Made by a program: the position numbers and the translations under genes
Assembly (NCBI GenBank): GCA_016712465.1
Contig: JADJQZ010000001.1
Location: 2,728,001 to 2,792,000, forward strand
Direction of reading: 5' to 3'
Length of the DNA stretch: 64,000 nt
From: Candidatus Obscuribacter sp.
GTDB lineage: Bacteria > Cyanobacteriota > Vampirovibrionia > Obscuribacterales > Obscuribacteraceae
The notes under the pieces: generated by a model
Told to the model about the DNA's origin: nothing
Database searches by the model: none
The model's input: the letters and a program-made list of their open reading frames with translations, nothing else
Part shown: piece after piece, positions 51,723 through 59,406 of the stretch
Layout: every line of letters starts with the position of its first letter
Position numbering within the stretch: position 1 is the first letter of the stretch

Positions 51723-52723
51723 TGCCTTTCGATTAGCTCTCTAATAGCCGGGGCAGCCTGATGCCCGGCTCTCAGCCCGGCTTCGATGCAGGTTTTTGCA
51801 TCAGCGGCACTGGTGGAAATAAGACCGATATGCCCGGTCTGGGGGATGATCACATAGTCGGCCAGCTGGCGGGCTTCCTTGTTTGACTGAGCCAGACAGA
51901 GATTTACTACTCTATGGCTGACACTGCCCACCTTGTGGTAGTCGCCGTCAACGGTATCTTCAATCTTCTCTGTCACGTCTACGGCCACAACAATGTCGGC
52001 GCCCAGTTGTCTGGCTTCTTTCACCGGCAAATTGTTCAAGACGGCCCCGTCCACGTACAGTCCGTCATCCATTTTTACCGGTTTTCTAAGAGCCGGAATG
52101 GCGCAACTGGCCTGTAATACCTTGCTCAGGCTGCCGCTTCTCAAAAGCTTGCTCTGCCCGTCCAGTAAATTGACGGCAACAGCGGCAAAGGGCAGTTTCA
52201 GCTCTTCTATCTGGTGCTGTGTTTCCGGCACTTGTTTATCGAGATAGGCGGCGAACTTCTTGCCCCTGTAAAGTCCGTCATAGGGCTCAATGCCTACCAG
52301 TCTGGGAGTATAGAAAAGTGGAATGACGAGAATGCGCAGTGAAAGAGGTATGGTCAGATAGGCATGCATCAGCTTCTTCTTAGTGAACTGTTCTTCTATG
52401 TGCTCCGGTGTCATGCCGGCGCAGTACAGTCCGCCCACCACCGCACCCATGCCCGTGCCCAGCACCAGGTCTACCGGCACACCCTCGTCCTCGAGAGCTT
52501 TCAAAACGCCGATGCCGCTGGCCGAGCGCAAGCCGCCGCCACCAAGGACGATGGCCACCTTAGGTCGCTTGCCTGTCTTTTGCGAATCGTCTTCCGGTCC
52601 TTTGATATGGCCTTGCATGGTCTCGCCATTAGCGGCAAAACTTTGCGCGTAAACCGGCAGCGAGGCGAAAGCCAGACCGGCTAATAGACTGAAGGAGAGC
52701 AGTGACTTCAGGACCAGATCCAT
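51719..52723 (-). CDS. Patatin-like protein lacking the nucleophilic serine
   Basis: The protein (334 aa) has a signal peptide (SLLSFSLLAGLAFASLPVYAQ) and the patatin layout: oxyanion loop LGGGGLRSASGIG (60-72), nucleophile elbow and DGA (225-227) with the catalytic Asp. The elbow should read GxSxG; here it is GTGMG (89-93), Gly91 replacing Ser (codon GGC at 52451-52453, one base from AGC). Hydrolase activity is therefore doubtful. It overlaps the next gene by 16 bp, so both are cotranscribed. A reading error at this codon must be excluded. Confidence 0.85.
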   Translation of the reverse strand: MDLVLKSLLSFSLLAGLAFASLPVYAQSFAANGETMQGHIKGPEDDSQKTGKRPKVAIVLGGGGLRSASGIGVLKALEDEGVPVDLVLGTGMGAVVGGLYCAGMTPEHIEEQFTKKKLMHAYLTIPLSLRILVIPLFYTPRLVGIEPYDGLYRGKKFAAYLDKQVPETQHQIEELKLPFAAVAVNLLDGQSKLLRSGSLSKVLQASCAIPALRKPVKMDDGLYVDGAVLNNLPVKEARQLGADIVVAVDVTEKIEDTVDGDYHKVGSVSHRVVNLCLAQSNKEARQLADYVIIPQTGHIGLISTSAADAKTCIEAGLRAGHQAAPAIRELIERH

Positions 52724-53931
52724 TGCATTCTGGAAGGGACAATCCAGCCCAATTTCGAAAGCGCTTCGTCAAGAGTCAGGTTTTCGCTCTTCGTTTTCTT
52801 GAGGGCCGTAACTGCTTGCTCGGAGGAAATGAAGCCTTGTTTGTAGAGGGAGTAAGTTCTAAGGGCCGTATAGAGTATGGTTTCCGAGATGGCGCCGGTG
52901 GCAAGCACCTTCTTGCCTACTTTAATGGAGCTCTTTTCAGTTACGTCCACGACCTTTTCAATGTCGGCTTGGGAGATTAGACCGGCATCGGTGAGTAATT
53001 TGGCGGGCAGAAACTCCTTTGGTTCGGCCTGGGTGGCCGGGTAAAGTTCGGCTACAGCCTGGTAAACGGAAATATTTCTGGCTTTCACCTGCTTGAGAGC
53101 ATCGGCGGCCTGGTAGGCCTTGACCGTGTTGTTGGAGACCATATCTTGCAAAACAATGGCTGCTTCCAGCAAGTCATGGGTAACCAGACCTTGTTCCAAG
53201 AGAATCTGACCAAACTGCTTTTCTTTGATAAGCTCGATTTCCAGACATTCCAGCATGTCGCCTTCCGAGAGAAAACCTGCCATCAAGACCAGTTCGCCTA
53301 TTCGCACAGTCTGACCGGATTTTTCAGAGAAGAGACCCAGTTCGAAAAGGGCCTGTTCTAAACTGACTCTTCGGCGTGCCACAATCAAGAGGGCCTGCAC
53401 AGCCTGATCTTTTGTGATCTTCTCGTCTCTTACCAGAAGCTGTGCCGTCAGGGCGGCCGTCATCATCCAGCCCGACAAATCACGGTTCAAAACCATGATG
53501 CGGCCCATTTGCATGCCGGTATCTTTGGCTTGAATGATTGAGCGTCCCAACTGTTCATTGGTGATAAGCTCAGCCTTCATCAATAATTCAGTGAGGGGAT
53601 TGGTAATTGATTGAACAGTCTGGGTTTTCTTATGCACCGATGAGATAACGCCGATGGCGTCTTCCATGGTCATATTATTTTGCCTGGCCAGGCGCAAAGC
53701 TTTCAGCGCCAGATCCACTGTAGCTTGATTACTTCTTACCAGCTCATCTGCTTCCAGCACGATCTTGAGCGTGCCCTCGCCGACCATATTGAGCATGGTG
53801 AGAGCCCGTGCCAGAGGCACGTTTAAACTTTTCGCGGTACTCATCGCCTCTTCCAGCTTTTGCTGTGAGATGATACTCGCCCCGAGCAGTAATGTAGGGA
53901 GGGCGTCAGCCGTTGCCTGTTTATCGAGCAT
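52708..53931 (-). CDS. MshEN/GspE-N-like repeat protein
   Basis: The protein (407 aa) is built from repeated helical units with the spacing of the GspE/MshE N-terminal domain: LLGASIISQQKLEEAMSTAK, LLMKAELITNEQLGRSIIQAK, LVLMAGFLSEGDMLECLEIE, LLTDAGLISQADIEKVVDVT, each with the L...L/A..I..ExL.xAL pattern. Such domains bind c-di-GMP or cyclic nucleotides in type IV pilus ATPases. No ATPase domain and no signal peptide is present. It overlaps the patatin-like gene downstream by 16 bp, so they may act together. The c-di-GMP link is inference. Confidence 0.65.
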   Translation of the reverse strand: MLDKQATADALPTLLLGASIISQQKLEEAMSTAKSLNVPLARALTMLNMVGEGTLKIVLEADELVRSNQATVDLALKALRLARQNNMTMEDAIGVISSVHKKTQTVQSITNPLTELLMKAELITNEQLGRSIIQAKDTGMQMGRIMVLNRDLSGWMMTAALTAQLLVRDEKITKDQAVQALLIVARRRVSLEQALFELGLFSEKSGQTVRIGELVLMAGFLSEGDMLECLEIELIKEKQFGQILLEQGLVTHDLLEAAIVLQDMVSNNTVKAYQAADALKQVKARNISVYQAVAELYPATQAEPKEFLPAKLLTDAGLISQADIEKVVDVTEKSSIKVGKKVLATGAISETILYTALRTYSLYKQGFISSEQAVTALKKTKSENLTLDEALSKLGWIVPSRMQWIWS

Positions 53932-54116
53932 TGAATGTCTTTCGCTGGGTTGCCGAGTGTTAGTCGTTTATCTGAAGTCGTCTGTCTAAATAGGTTGGGT
54001 ACTTCTACTGTACCAATTTAGAGATGATGTGTAACGCATTATCAGCTGTGAACGGCTCGCTGTATCCAAATTGTCATAATTGCCAAGACCGTTTTTGAGA
54101 GGCAATTTCGCTCAAT

Positions 54117-54920
54117 CTATGCCTCTTGAATTTTTATGGGGGTGCCGGCGGTGGGATGTGCAAATTCGTCTGAGGCACTGCCTCCCCGCTTGAACAGTTC
54201 CCAGTAGCGTTTTTCGTGACCGGAACTGCCAGGGGCGAGAGCTAGATCCCCTTCCATGATGTTGAAGCTGCCCGTAGCCACCGTGGCTGTGCTCATATGT
54301 GTGCCCACGGTTACCTTCAGACGTGTGCCGGGTGCGAGACCATCAAGCTTGGCATCGCCGGTGCGCAATGTGGTCTTGATGTTCCCGAAGGAATCTATGT
54401 AGCCGACCACATCCTTTGGTTCCTCCGGCACAATATCTTTCACCGACAGCTTGTTGCTGATAAAAGAGAAATCTCCTCTGGAGGCTTTCGATACGGCAAG
54501 TGGGAAAAAATCGCGAGAGCGGAATTGACTTCCCGTCTCTTCCACGTTCGTACCCCAGATTTCGGATACCTGGTCACGGACAAAGGCTAGCGAATAGCCG
54601 GAATTGACTGCCAGAACCTGTACGCCGTTTTTCAATTTGGCGAAGAGTAAACCCTCCCCTTCATTGCCGGGGCGGGCGTCTTTTTTGTCTTTGCGAGGGG
54701 CGCAGTTGGCAAAGACCAGCATATTCTTGGGTCTTAGTTCTCTTGCTGCAAGGGCCAGTTGTGCTACTACAAAACCGGTCGAGACAGTGTCGAAGGGATG
54801 TACCGAAGTCGTATGGATGCGCGTGTCGTCATGAAGCTTGCAGGACAGGGCGGCAACTACCTCGGCCCAGGCCAGATCACCCTGGGCATAGTCGCAAACA
54901 AGATGTATAAATGAACTCAT
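54117..54920 (-). CDS. SAM hydrolase/hydroxide adenosyltransferase family (DUF62)
   Basis: The protein (267 aa) shows the two-domain DUF62 layout. N-terminal DYAQGDLAWAEVVAAL and TSVHPFDTVSTGFVVAQLAL contain the conserved acidic and Thr residues of SAM-binding fluorinase/chlorinase-like enzymes; VGYIDSFGNIKTT opens the C-terminal barrel. Most relatives hydrolyse SAM to adenosine and methionine; the halide-using enzymes are rare and nothing specific points to them. 12 bp separates it from the upstream receiver gene. Confidence 0.85.
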   Translation of the reverse strand: MSSFIHLVCDYAQGDLAWAEVVAALSCKLHDDTRIHTTSVHPFDTVSTGFVVAQLALAARELRPKNMLVFANCAPRKDKKDARPGNEGEGLLFAKLKNGVQVLAVNSGYSLAFVRDQVSEIWGTNVEETGSQFRSRDFFPLAVSKASRGDFSFISNKLSVKDIVPEEPKDVVGYIDSFGNIKTTLRTGDAKLDGLAPGTRLKVTVGTHMSTATVATGSFNIMEGDLALAPGSSGHEKRYWELFKRGGSASDEFAHPTAGTPIKIQEA

Positions 54921-54932
54921 CTATTCTTCCTA

Positions 54933-55319
54933 TTAACCTCCACTCTTGCCTAATAGTTTTTTGATTTCTTTAGAGAGCTCAGAGAGCTGAAACGGCTTTC
55001 TTACGTAGCTGTTAGCCCCGGCAGAGATACCCTTGTCTCTCTGGGATACGTCGGTCATACCGGTCAACAAAAGCACCGGCGTGGCGCCGCCGCTTTCTCG
55101 GTAGCGCTTCAATACGTCAATACCGTCCAGGTGGGGCAGGTGCCAGTCGAGCACAATCAAATCGAAGCTGTTGACGCTCAACTGCTCCATGGCTTCCAGA
55201 CCGTCGGCGGCTGTCTCCACGCGATATTTCTCGAAGCAGAGCCAGTCATGCACCGTCTCTCTCAGGTTTTCATCGTCTTCGACTAAAAGTATCGTGGACA
55301 CTGCCTGACGGCCTTTCAC
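54933..55319 (-). CDS. Stand-alone response regulator receiver
   Basis: The 128-aa REC domain has phospho-acceptor Asp in LIVLDWHLPHLDG, acidic pair EDDE near the start (VEDDEN), LLLTGMT with the Thr switch and VRKPFQ with the conserved Lys. No output domain. It lies 45 bp downstream of the hybrid diguanylate cyclase gene, suggesting they share a phosphorelay (its Hpt domain could pass phosphate to this REC). GTG 55319 start; GTG 55301 is an alternative. Confidence 0.9.
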   Translation of the reverse strand: MKGRQAVSTILLVEDDENLRETVHDWLCFEKYRVETAADGLEAMEQLSVNSFDLIVLDWHLPHLDGIDVLKRYRESGGATPVLLLTGMTDVSQRDKGISAGANSYVRKPFQLSELSKEIKKLLGKSGG

Positions 55320-55364
55320 TATGATTCTTTTGAATCTATTCCCGCCTGTGGCGAAATAAATCTC

Positions 55365-57500
55365 TCAAGCAATGATGCAGTTGCGACCGGCTTGCTTGGC
55401 TTTGTAGAGTTTTTCATCGGCAATTTTGAGCAGGTCGTCAATATTTGTATTTTCATCAGGGTAGTTGGCGATGCCGGCGGAAAAACTAATCGAGAAAGTC
55501 TCGCCGTGGTCGCCCTGAAATTCCATCAGCCGCAATTCTTCCAGGGCTCTTTGCAGGGCACCCTGGGCAGTTTCCTTTCTGATATGACGGAAGGCCACGA
55601 TAAACTCCTCGCCGCCCCATCGTCCGCGCACGTCCTCCACCCGGAAGCGCTTGCGCAGAAGTTGACCGAGGCTGGTCAGGACCCGGTCGCCGGCCATGTG
55701 ACCGTAGGTGTCGTTGACGTTCTTGAAGTGATCCACGTCGATTAGTGCGAGGCTGAAGATCAGACCATTGCGTTCGCTTTCTGTGACCATGGATTGGAGT
55801 TCTTCCATAAAGGCACGTCTGATCAAAAGCCCGCTCAAGACATCAGTGTTGGAGCGTTCCTTCATGAGGCGGGAGCGATCCAGCCTGACCTTCACCCGGG
55901 TGAGCAGTTCGACTTTGGCCACCGGTTTGGGCAGGTAATCATCGGCACCGGCTTCAAAGGCAGCCAGGCGGGTTTCCAGTCCGGTGGCGGCAGTAAGGAA
56001 GAGCACCGGCAGATCTTGATATTGCTCTTTGCTGCGAATCAAGCGACAGACATCATAGCCGCTCACCGCCGGTACGCTCACGTCAAGCAAAACCAGATCG
56101 GGATGGAAATCGCGCATCTCTTCCAGGGTGCGATTGGCATTGGGCAATACTTTTACCAGCATTCCTTCTTGCCCGAGCACTGAGGAAACGATCTTGACGA
56201 AGTCTTCGTCCTCATCCACGATCAAGATGCGGGGGCGTCCGCCCTGCCTGGCGGCAATTAGATATTCAATAGCATCGAGAAGCGATTCCTGATCAAACTC
56301 CTGCTGTCCTGCGCCGTTTCCGTGTTCGGCTTTTTTGGCGAGCACCATGGAAGCACCGGCATGGGTTGAGGCTTCAATATCTTTCGGTTGGCGTGAGGTG
56401 GAGAGAAAGGCTACAGGTAAGGTCTCGTAGCCGGCCAGGGAACGCAGTTCGCGGGCCAGATTAAGGGACGGTGCCGGACTTTCCACGTCAATATCTATAA
56501 GCACCGCATCCAGACTCAGTCTCTTGGCGCGAGAAAGGGCTGGTTCTTTGTCTTCGGCAAAAATAACCTGTACTTTCATGCCGTTTCTGGAAGTCAACAC
56601 GCGACTTTCGGCACCGCCTTTAGCGACTACCAGTACTCTCACTGCTGAGGAATCATCATAAGTGTCGAAATTATCTTCCGGAATAGCCGGACCACTTGCC
56701 GGCGGCAAACTGCGCTCTTCATCGCTGCCTCCTTCGATGGTGGCAAAGGCGCGTTTATCTACCTGGGCACTGGGATTGCCGCTAAGGGCGGTGGCATTGC
56801 TGCGCACCAGACTGACCATCAGTTCTATCTCTTCCCAGGCGGCTTCGTTTTTCGACAAGCCGTTTTCTTTGATGCTACTGAGGGCCTTTTCCAGCGAGCC
56901 GGCTGATTCTCCCAGCACGCCAAAGCCGCAAGAGGACGCCGTGCCCTTCAGATTGTGAGCCAGACGAATCGCTTCGATCAAGCAGAATAGATCTTCAGGG
57001 TTGTTCATGGCCAGTTTGATGGCCCCTTCCAGTTTATCCACGCGTTCAGGCAGAACTTTCAGATAGTTGGCCTGCAGCGTCTTGAAGGTGGCTTCCTCCT
57101 GCTCTACTTGCACATAGGTGTGAATCTTCTTTTGTTCCTGGAAGATACCTTCAATCTGTGCTCCCAGAAGCCCGGCTTTTAGCGGTCGGTGAATGACCAG
57201 ATCGACTTTGAAATCCTTCTTTAGCTGCTGGTAGATAGCCCCGTCACGCCATTCCTTCGATATAAAAATGAGGGGGCAGGGCGGCAGTTCCGAACGAATC
57301 TTGACTATCAAACCGATGCCGTCTATATCTGCCAGTTCTTCCCCGACAATTATCAGGTCGGGCTTTAATCTTGCGGCAATCTCCAGGGCTTCCTTGCCCG
57401 ACTCGGTGGCTTCCACATGGTGACCGCGCGCCCTTAGCAGGGCGCTGAGCAGGGCTTTTACCGACTCTTCCTTCTCGATATGCAGGATGCTTCTAGCCAT
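55365..57500 (-). CDS. Hybrid signalling protein: REC-like, Hpt, REC, REC, GGDEF
   Basis: The 711-aa protein has five modules. First comes a degenerate REC (1-115; LIIVGEEL in place of LIxxDxxMP). Next is an Hpt domain with phospho-His in IRLAHNLKGTASSCGF. A second REC-like domain (VLIDIDVE) follows, then a canonical REC (PRILIVDEDEDF, LVLLDVSVP, PKPVAK). Last is a GGDEF domain with active GGEEF (629-633) and inhibitory site RVED (620-623). It should make c-di-GMP under receiver control. ATG 57500 follows the msrB stop by 5 bp; a longer frame into msrB was rejected. Confidence 0.92.
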   Translation of the reverse strand: MARSILHIEKEESVKALLSALLRARGHHVEATESGKEALEIAARLKPDLIIVGEELADIDGIGLIVKIRSELPPCPLIFISKEWRDGAIYQQLKKDFKVDLVIHRPLKAGLLGAQIEGIFQEQKKIHTYVQVEQEEATFKTLQANYLKVLPERVDKLEGAIKLAMNNPEDLFCLIEAIRLAHNLKGTASSCGFGVLGESAGSLEKALSSIKENGLSKNEAAWEEIELMVSLVRSNATALSGNPSAQVDKRAFATIEGGSDEERSLPPASGPAIPEDNFDTYDDSSAVRVLVVAKGGAESRVLTSRNGMKVQVIFAEDKEPALSRAKRLSLDAVLIDIDVESPAPSLNLARELRSLAGYETLPVAFLSTSRQPKDIEASTHAGASMVLAKKAEHGNGAGQQEFDQESLLDAIEYLIAARQGGRPRILIVDEDEDFVKIVSSVLGQEGMLVKVLPNANRTLEEMRDFHPDLVLLDVSVPAVSGYDVCRLIRSKEQYQDLPVLFLTAATGLETRLAAFEAGADDYLPKPVAKVELLTRVKVRLDRSRLMKERSNTDVLSGLLIRRAFMEELQSMVTESERNGLIFSLALIDVDHFKNVNDTYGHMAGDRVLTSLGQLLRKRFRVEDVRGRWGGEEFIVAFRHIRKETAQGALQRALEELRLMEFQGDHGETFSISFSAGIANYPDENTNIDDLLKIADEKLYKAKQAGRNCIIA

Positions 57501-57505
57501 AAGCG

Positions 57506-57901
57506 CTAATCTGCCTTCTCCAGCTTGAGCGAAAGAGAATTGATGCAGTAGCGCATATGGGTGGGCTTGGGCCCGTCCGGAAAGAGATGCCCCAGATGAG
57601 CGCCGCATTCGCTGCAGACTACTTCTACACGGCGCATGCCGTGGCTGTTGTCTTCAATTTCACCCACCGGCGCCTCTGCTACGGTTTGGTAGAAACTGGG
57701 CCAGCCGCTGCCCGAGTCGTATTTATGTTCAGAGCTGAAAAGGGCGGCGCCGCAGCACACGCATTTGTAAGTTCCCTTGTCATGGCAGTCAAAGTAGCGA
57801 CCGGTAAAGGCTCTTTCTGTGCCTTTCTTTCTTGCTACATGAAACTCTTCATCGGACAGTTGCTTACGCCATTCATCGTCGCTTTTTTGAATTTTGCTCA
57901 A
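57506..57901 (-). CDS. msrB: Peptide-methionine (R)-S-oxide reductase
   Basis: This enzyme repairs oxidised methionine in proteins. The protein (131 aa) has zinc ligands CxxC twice (C47/C50 and C96/C99), the YDSGSGWPSF motif and catalytic Cys119 in RYCINSLSL. Length and order are standard for MsrB. It is cytoplasmic, with no signal peptide. It is directly upstream of the hybrid regulator gene, 5 bp apart. Confidence 0.96.
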   Translation of the reverse strand: MSKIQKSDDEWRKQLSDEEFHVARKKGTERAFTGRYFDCHDKGTYKCVCCGAALFSSEHKYDSGSGWPSFYQTVAEAPVGEIEDNSHGMRRVEVVCSECGAHLGHLFPDGPKPTHMRYCINSLSLKLEKAD

Positions 57902-58008
57902 GACAAGTTACCTCTGAAAGCATAATTATAGAGGTTTGCCTTGCTCTTGGGGACCATAACCGTAAAAATGGCAGCCAGTGAGCCTTACCACTGTGCAACG
58001 GTTTGACT

Positions 58009-59406
58009 TTAGTGCATCTTGGCAGCGTCCCCTTCCTTGATTAAGGTCAATCTAGCCTTCACAACCTCGGCAGTGGTAACGCGGGCAGCGGCATCAGGAT
58101 TGGTCATGTCCAGTATGAGACTGCTCCACTGGCTGCTCACCGGCACTTTCGCGGCAGGGTCCGAGGCACTGAGTGCTTCGGGTTCTTCGCCGGTGAGAAG
58201 GTAAAAGAGTGTGCCGCCCATGGCGTATAAATCGCTCTGGGGCGTGGCTTTGCCCCGAAACTGTTCCGGGGCAATATAAGCATGCTTGCCCACAAAGGTA
58301 CCGGTGGCGGTGCCGATAAATTCATTGGCGGCACCAAAGTCGATGGCAATGAGCTTGCCGTCATTTTGCAGAACCAGGTTGTCGGGAGTGAAGTCGCGGT
58401 GAATAACAGGCGGGTTTTGGGCGTGTAAGAAACAGAGAATTTCCGCCATCTGCAGACCCAGGTCGAGCACCAGAGACTCGCGCACCTTTCCATGTTGCTT
58501 GACGTATTGCCTCAAATCTGGTCCGGTCACGCTCTCCAGCATCAGGTAAGAACGGCCGCCTTCCGTAAAGTAATCCAGTACTTTCACAATTGAATCGCAA
58601 GACAACTGCATCAATATCTTTGCTTCGCGGGCAAACATCTCTCTGGCTTTCTCTTGCAACTGCGAATCGAAGCCTTCCGGTATCACCGATTCTTTCAAAA
58701 CCACCAGGCTGCCGCTCTGGGTGGAAGCCAGATAGACTGCCGACAGCCCGCCCGAGGCCAGGGGTCTGACAATTTTCAAGCTGCCGTTGCGCACAAGTAC
58801 ATCTTTTTCCAGGGGCATAAAAGAAGCCGGGCGAAAGCGTCTTTTTAGCTCGTCTTCCCAGATGTCCGTGTAGCTGAGACCGAGATTTTCATCCTTGTTC
58901 TGTTTCAATGTGAGGGCCAATTCTTTCAAGCTCTCGTCTTTTCCCTTTTCCAGAAGAAGGTCAATTGTGACCAGCAGCTTTTCCAGCTCTGCCACGTCCA
59001 TTCTGCTTGCCGGTAACTTCACCGCCAGATTGTCCTTGCTGGTCATGAGCACCACGGTTTTCTGGTTGTCGCCGCTGACAAAAACTTTGGAAACTTCCGC
59101 CCAAGGTATGTAGCGGCTTTTGACAATACCCTGGGTGAAGTCGCCGGGAATTTCAATGCCGCGTTTATCCATGAGAATCTGGTGAGACGAGATGAGGCGC
59201 AAAAAAATCAAGGAAAGAAGCGGGATCAGTAACCAGAGCATCACATGAGTAAGAGCCGCGCCCAGTGACACTAAGCCCATGGAAAGTCCCATGAGGGCGA
59301 AGACAAAGGGCAAGATACCCCAGAAGGGAAAGAGCAGTTTAAAGGTCGTGACGATACCGTCTCTGACAGGATCTTGGTAGTGGACTTTTATGCAGAGTTC
59401 TGCCAT
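58009..59406 (-). CDS. Ser/Thr kinase with N-terminal membrane domain
   Basis: The 465-aa protein has two or three membrane segments (LLFPFWGILPFVFALMGLSM; HVMLWLLIPLLSLIFLRLI) and a PH-like segment. The C-terminal kinase has glycine loop ASGGLSAVY, Lys in VVLKES, VIHRDFTPDN as catalytic loop, DFG (IDFGAAN) and APEQF. Asn and both Asp are present, so it is probably active. The topology is reversed compared with PknB, where the kinase is N-terminal. It overlaps the next kinase gene by 19 bp and is paralogous to it (shared HRDFTPDNL). Confidence 0.9.
   Translation of the reverse strand: MAELCIKVHYQDPVRDGIVTTFKLLFPFWGILPFVFALMGLSMGLVSLGAALTHVMLWLLIPLLSLIFLRLISSHQILMDKRGIEIPGDFTQGIVKSRYIPWAEVSKVFVSGDNQKTVVLMTSKDNLAVKLPASRMDVAELEKLLVTIDLLLEKGKDESLKELALTLKQNKDENLGLSYTDIWEDELKRRFRPASFMPLEKDVLVRNGSLKIVRPLASGGLSAVYLASTQSGSLVVLKESVIPEGFDSQLQEKAREMFAREAKILMQLSCDSIVKVLDYFTEGGRSYLMLESVTGPDLRQYVKQHGKVRESLVLDLGLQMAEILCFLHAQNPPVIHRDFTPDNLVLQNDGKLIAIDFGAANEFIGTATGTFVGKHAYIAPEQFRGKATPQSDLYAMGGTLFYLLTGEEPEALSASDPAAKVPVSSQWSSLILDMTNPDAAARVTTAEVVKARLTLIKEGDAAKMH

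Noticed and set aside
54117..54920. A fluorinase or chlorinase
   Set aside because: The fold family includes them, but the halide-site residues cannot be confirmed by eye; SAM hydrolase is the common function.
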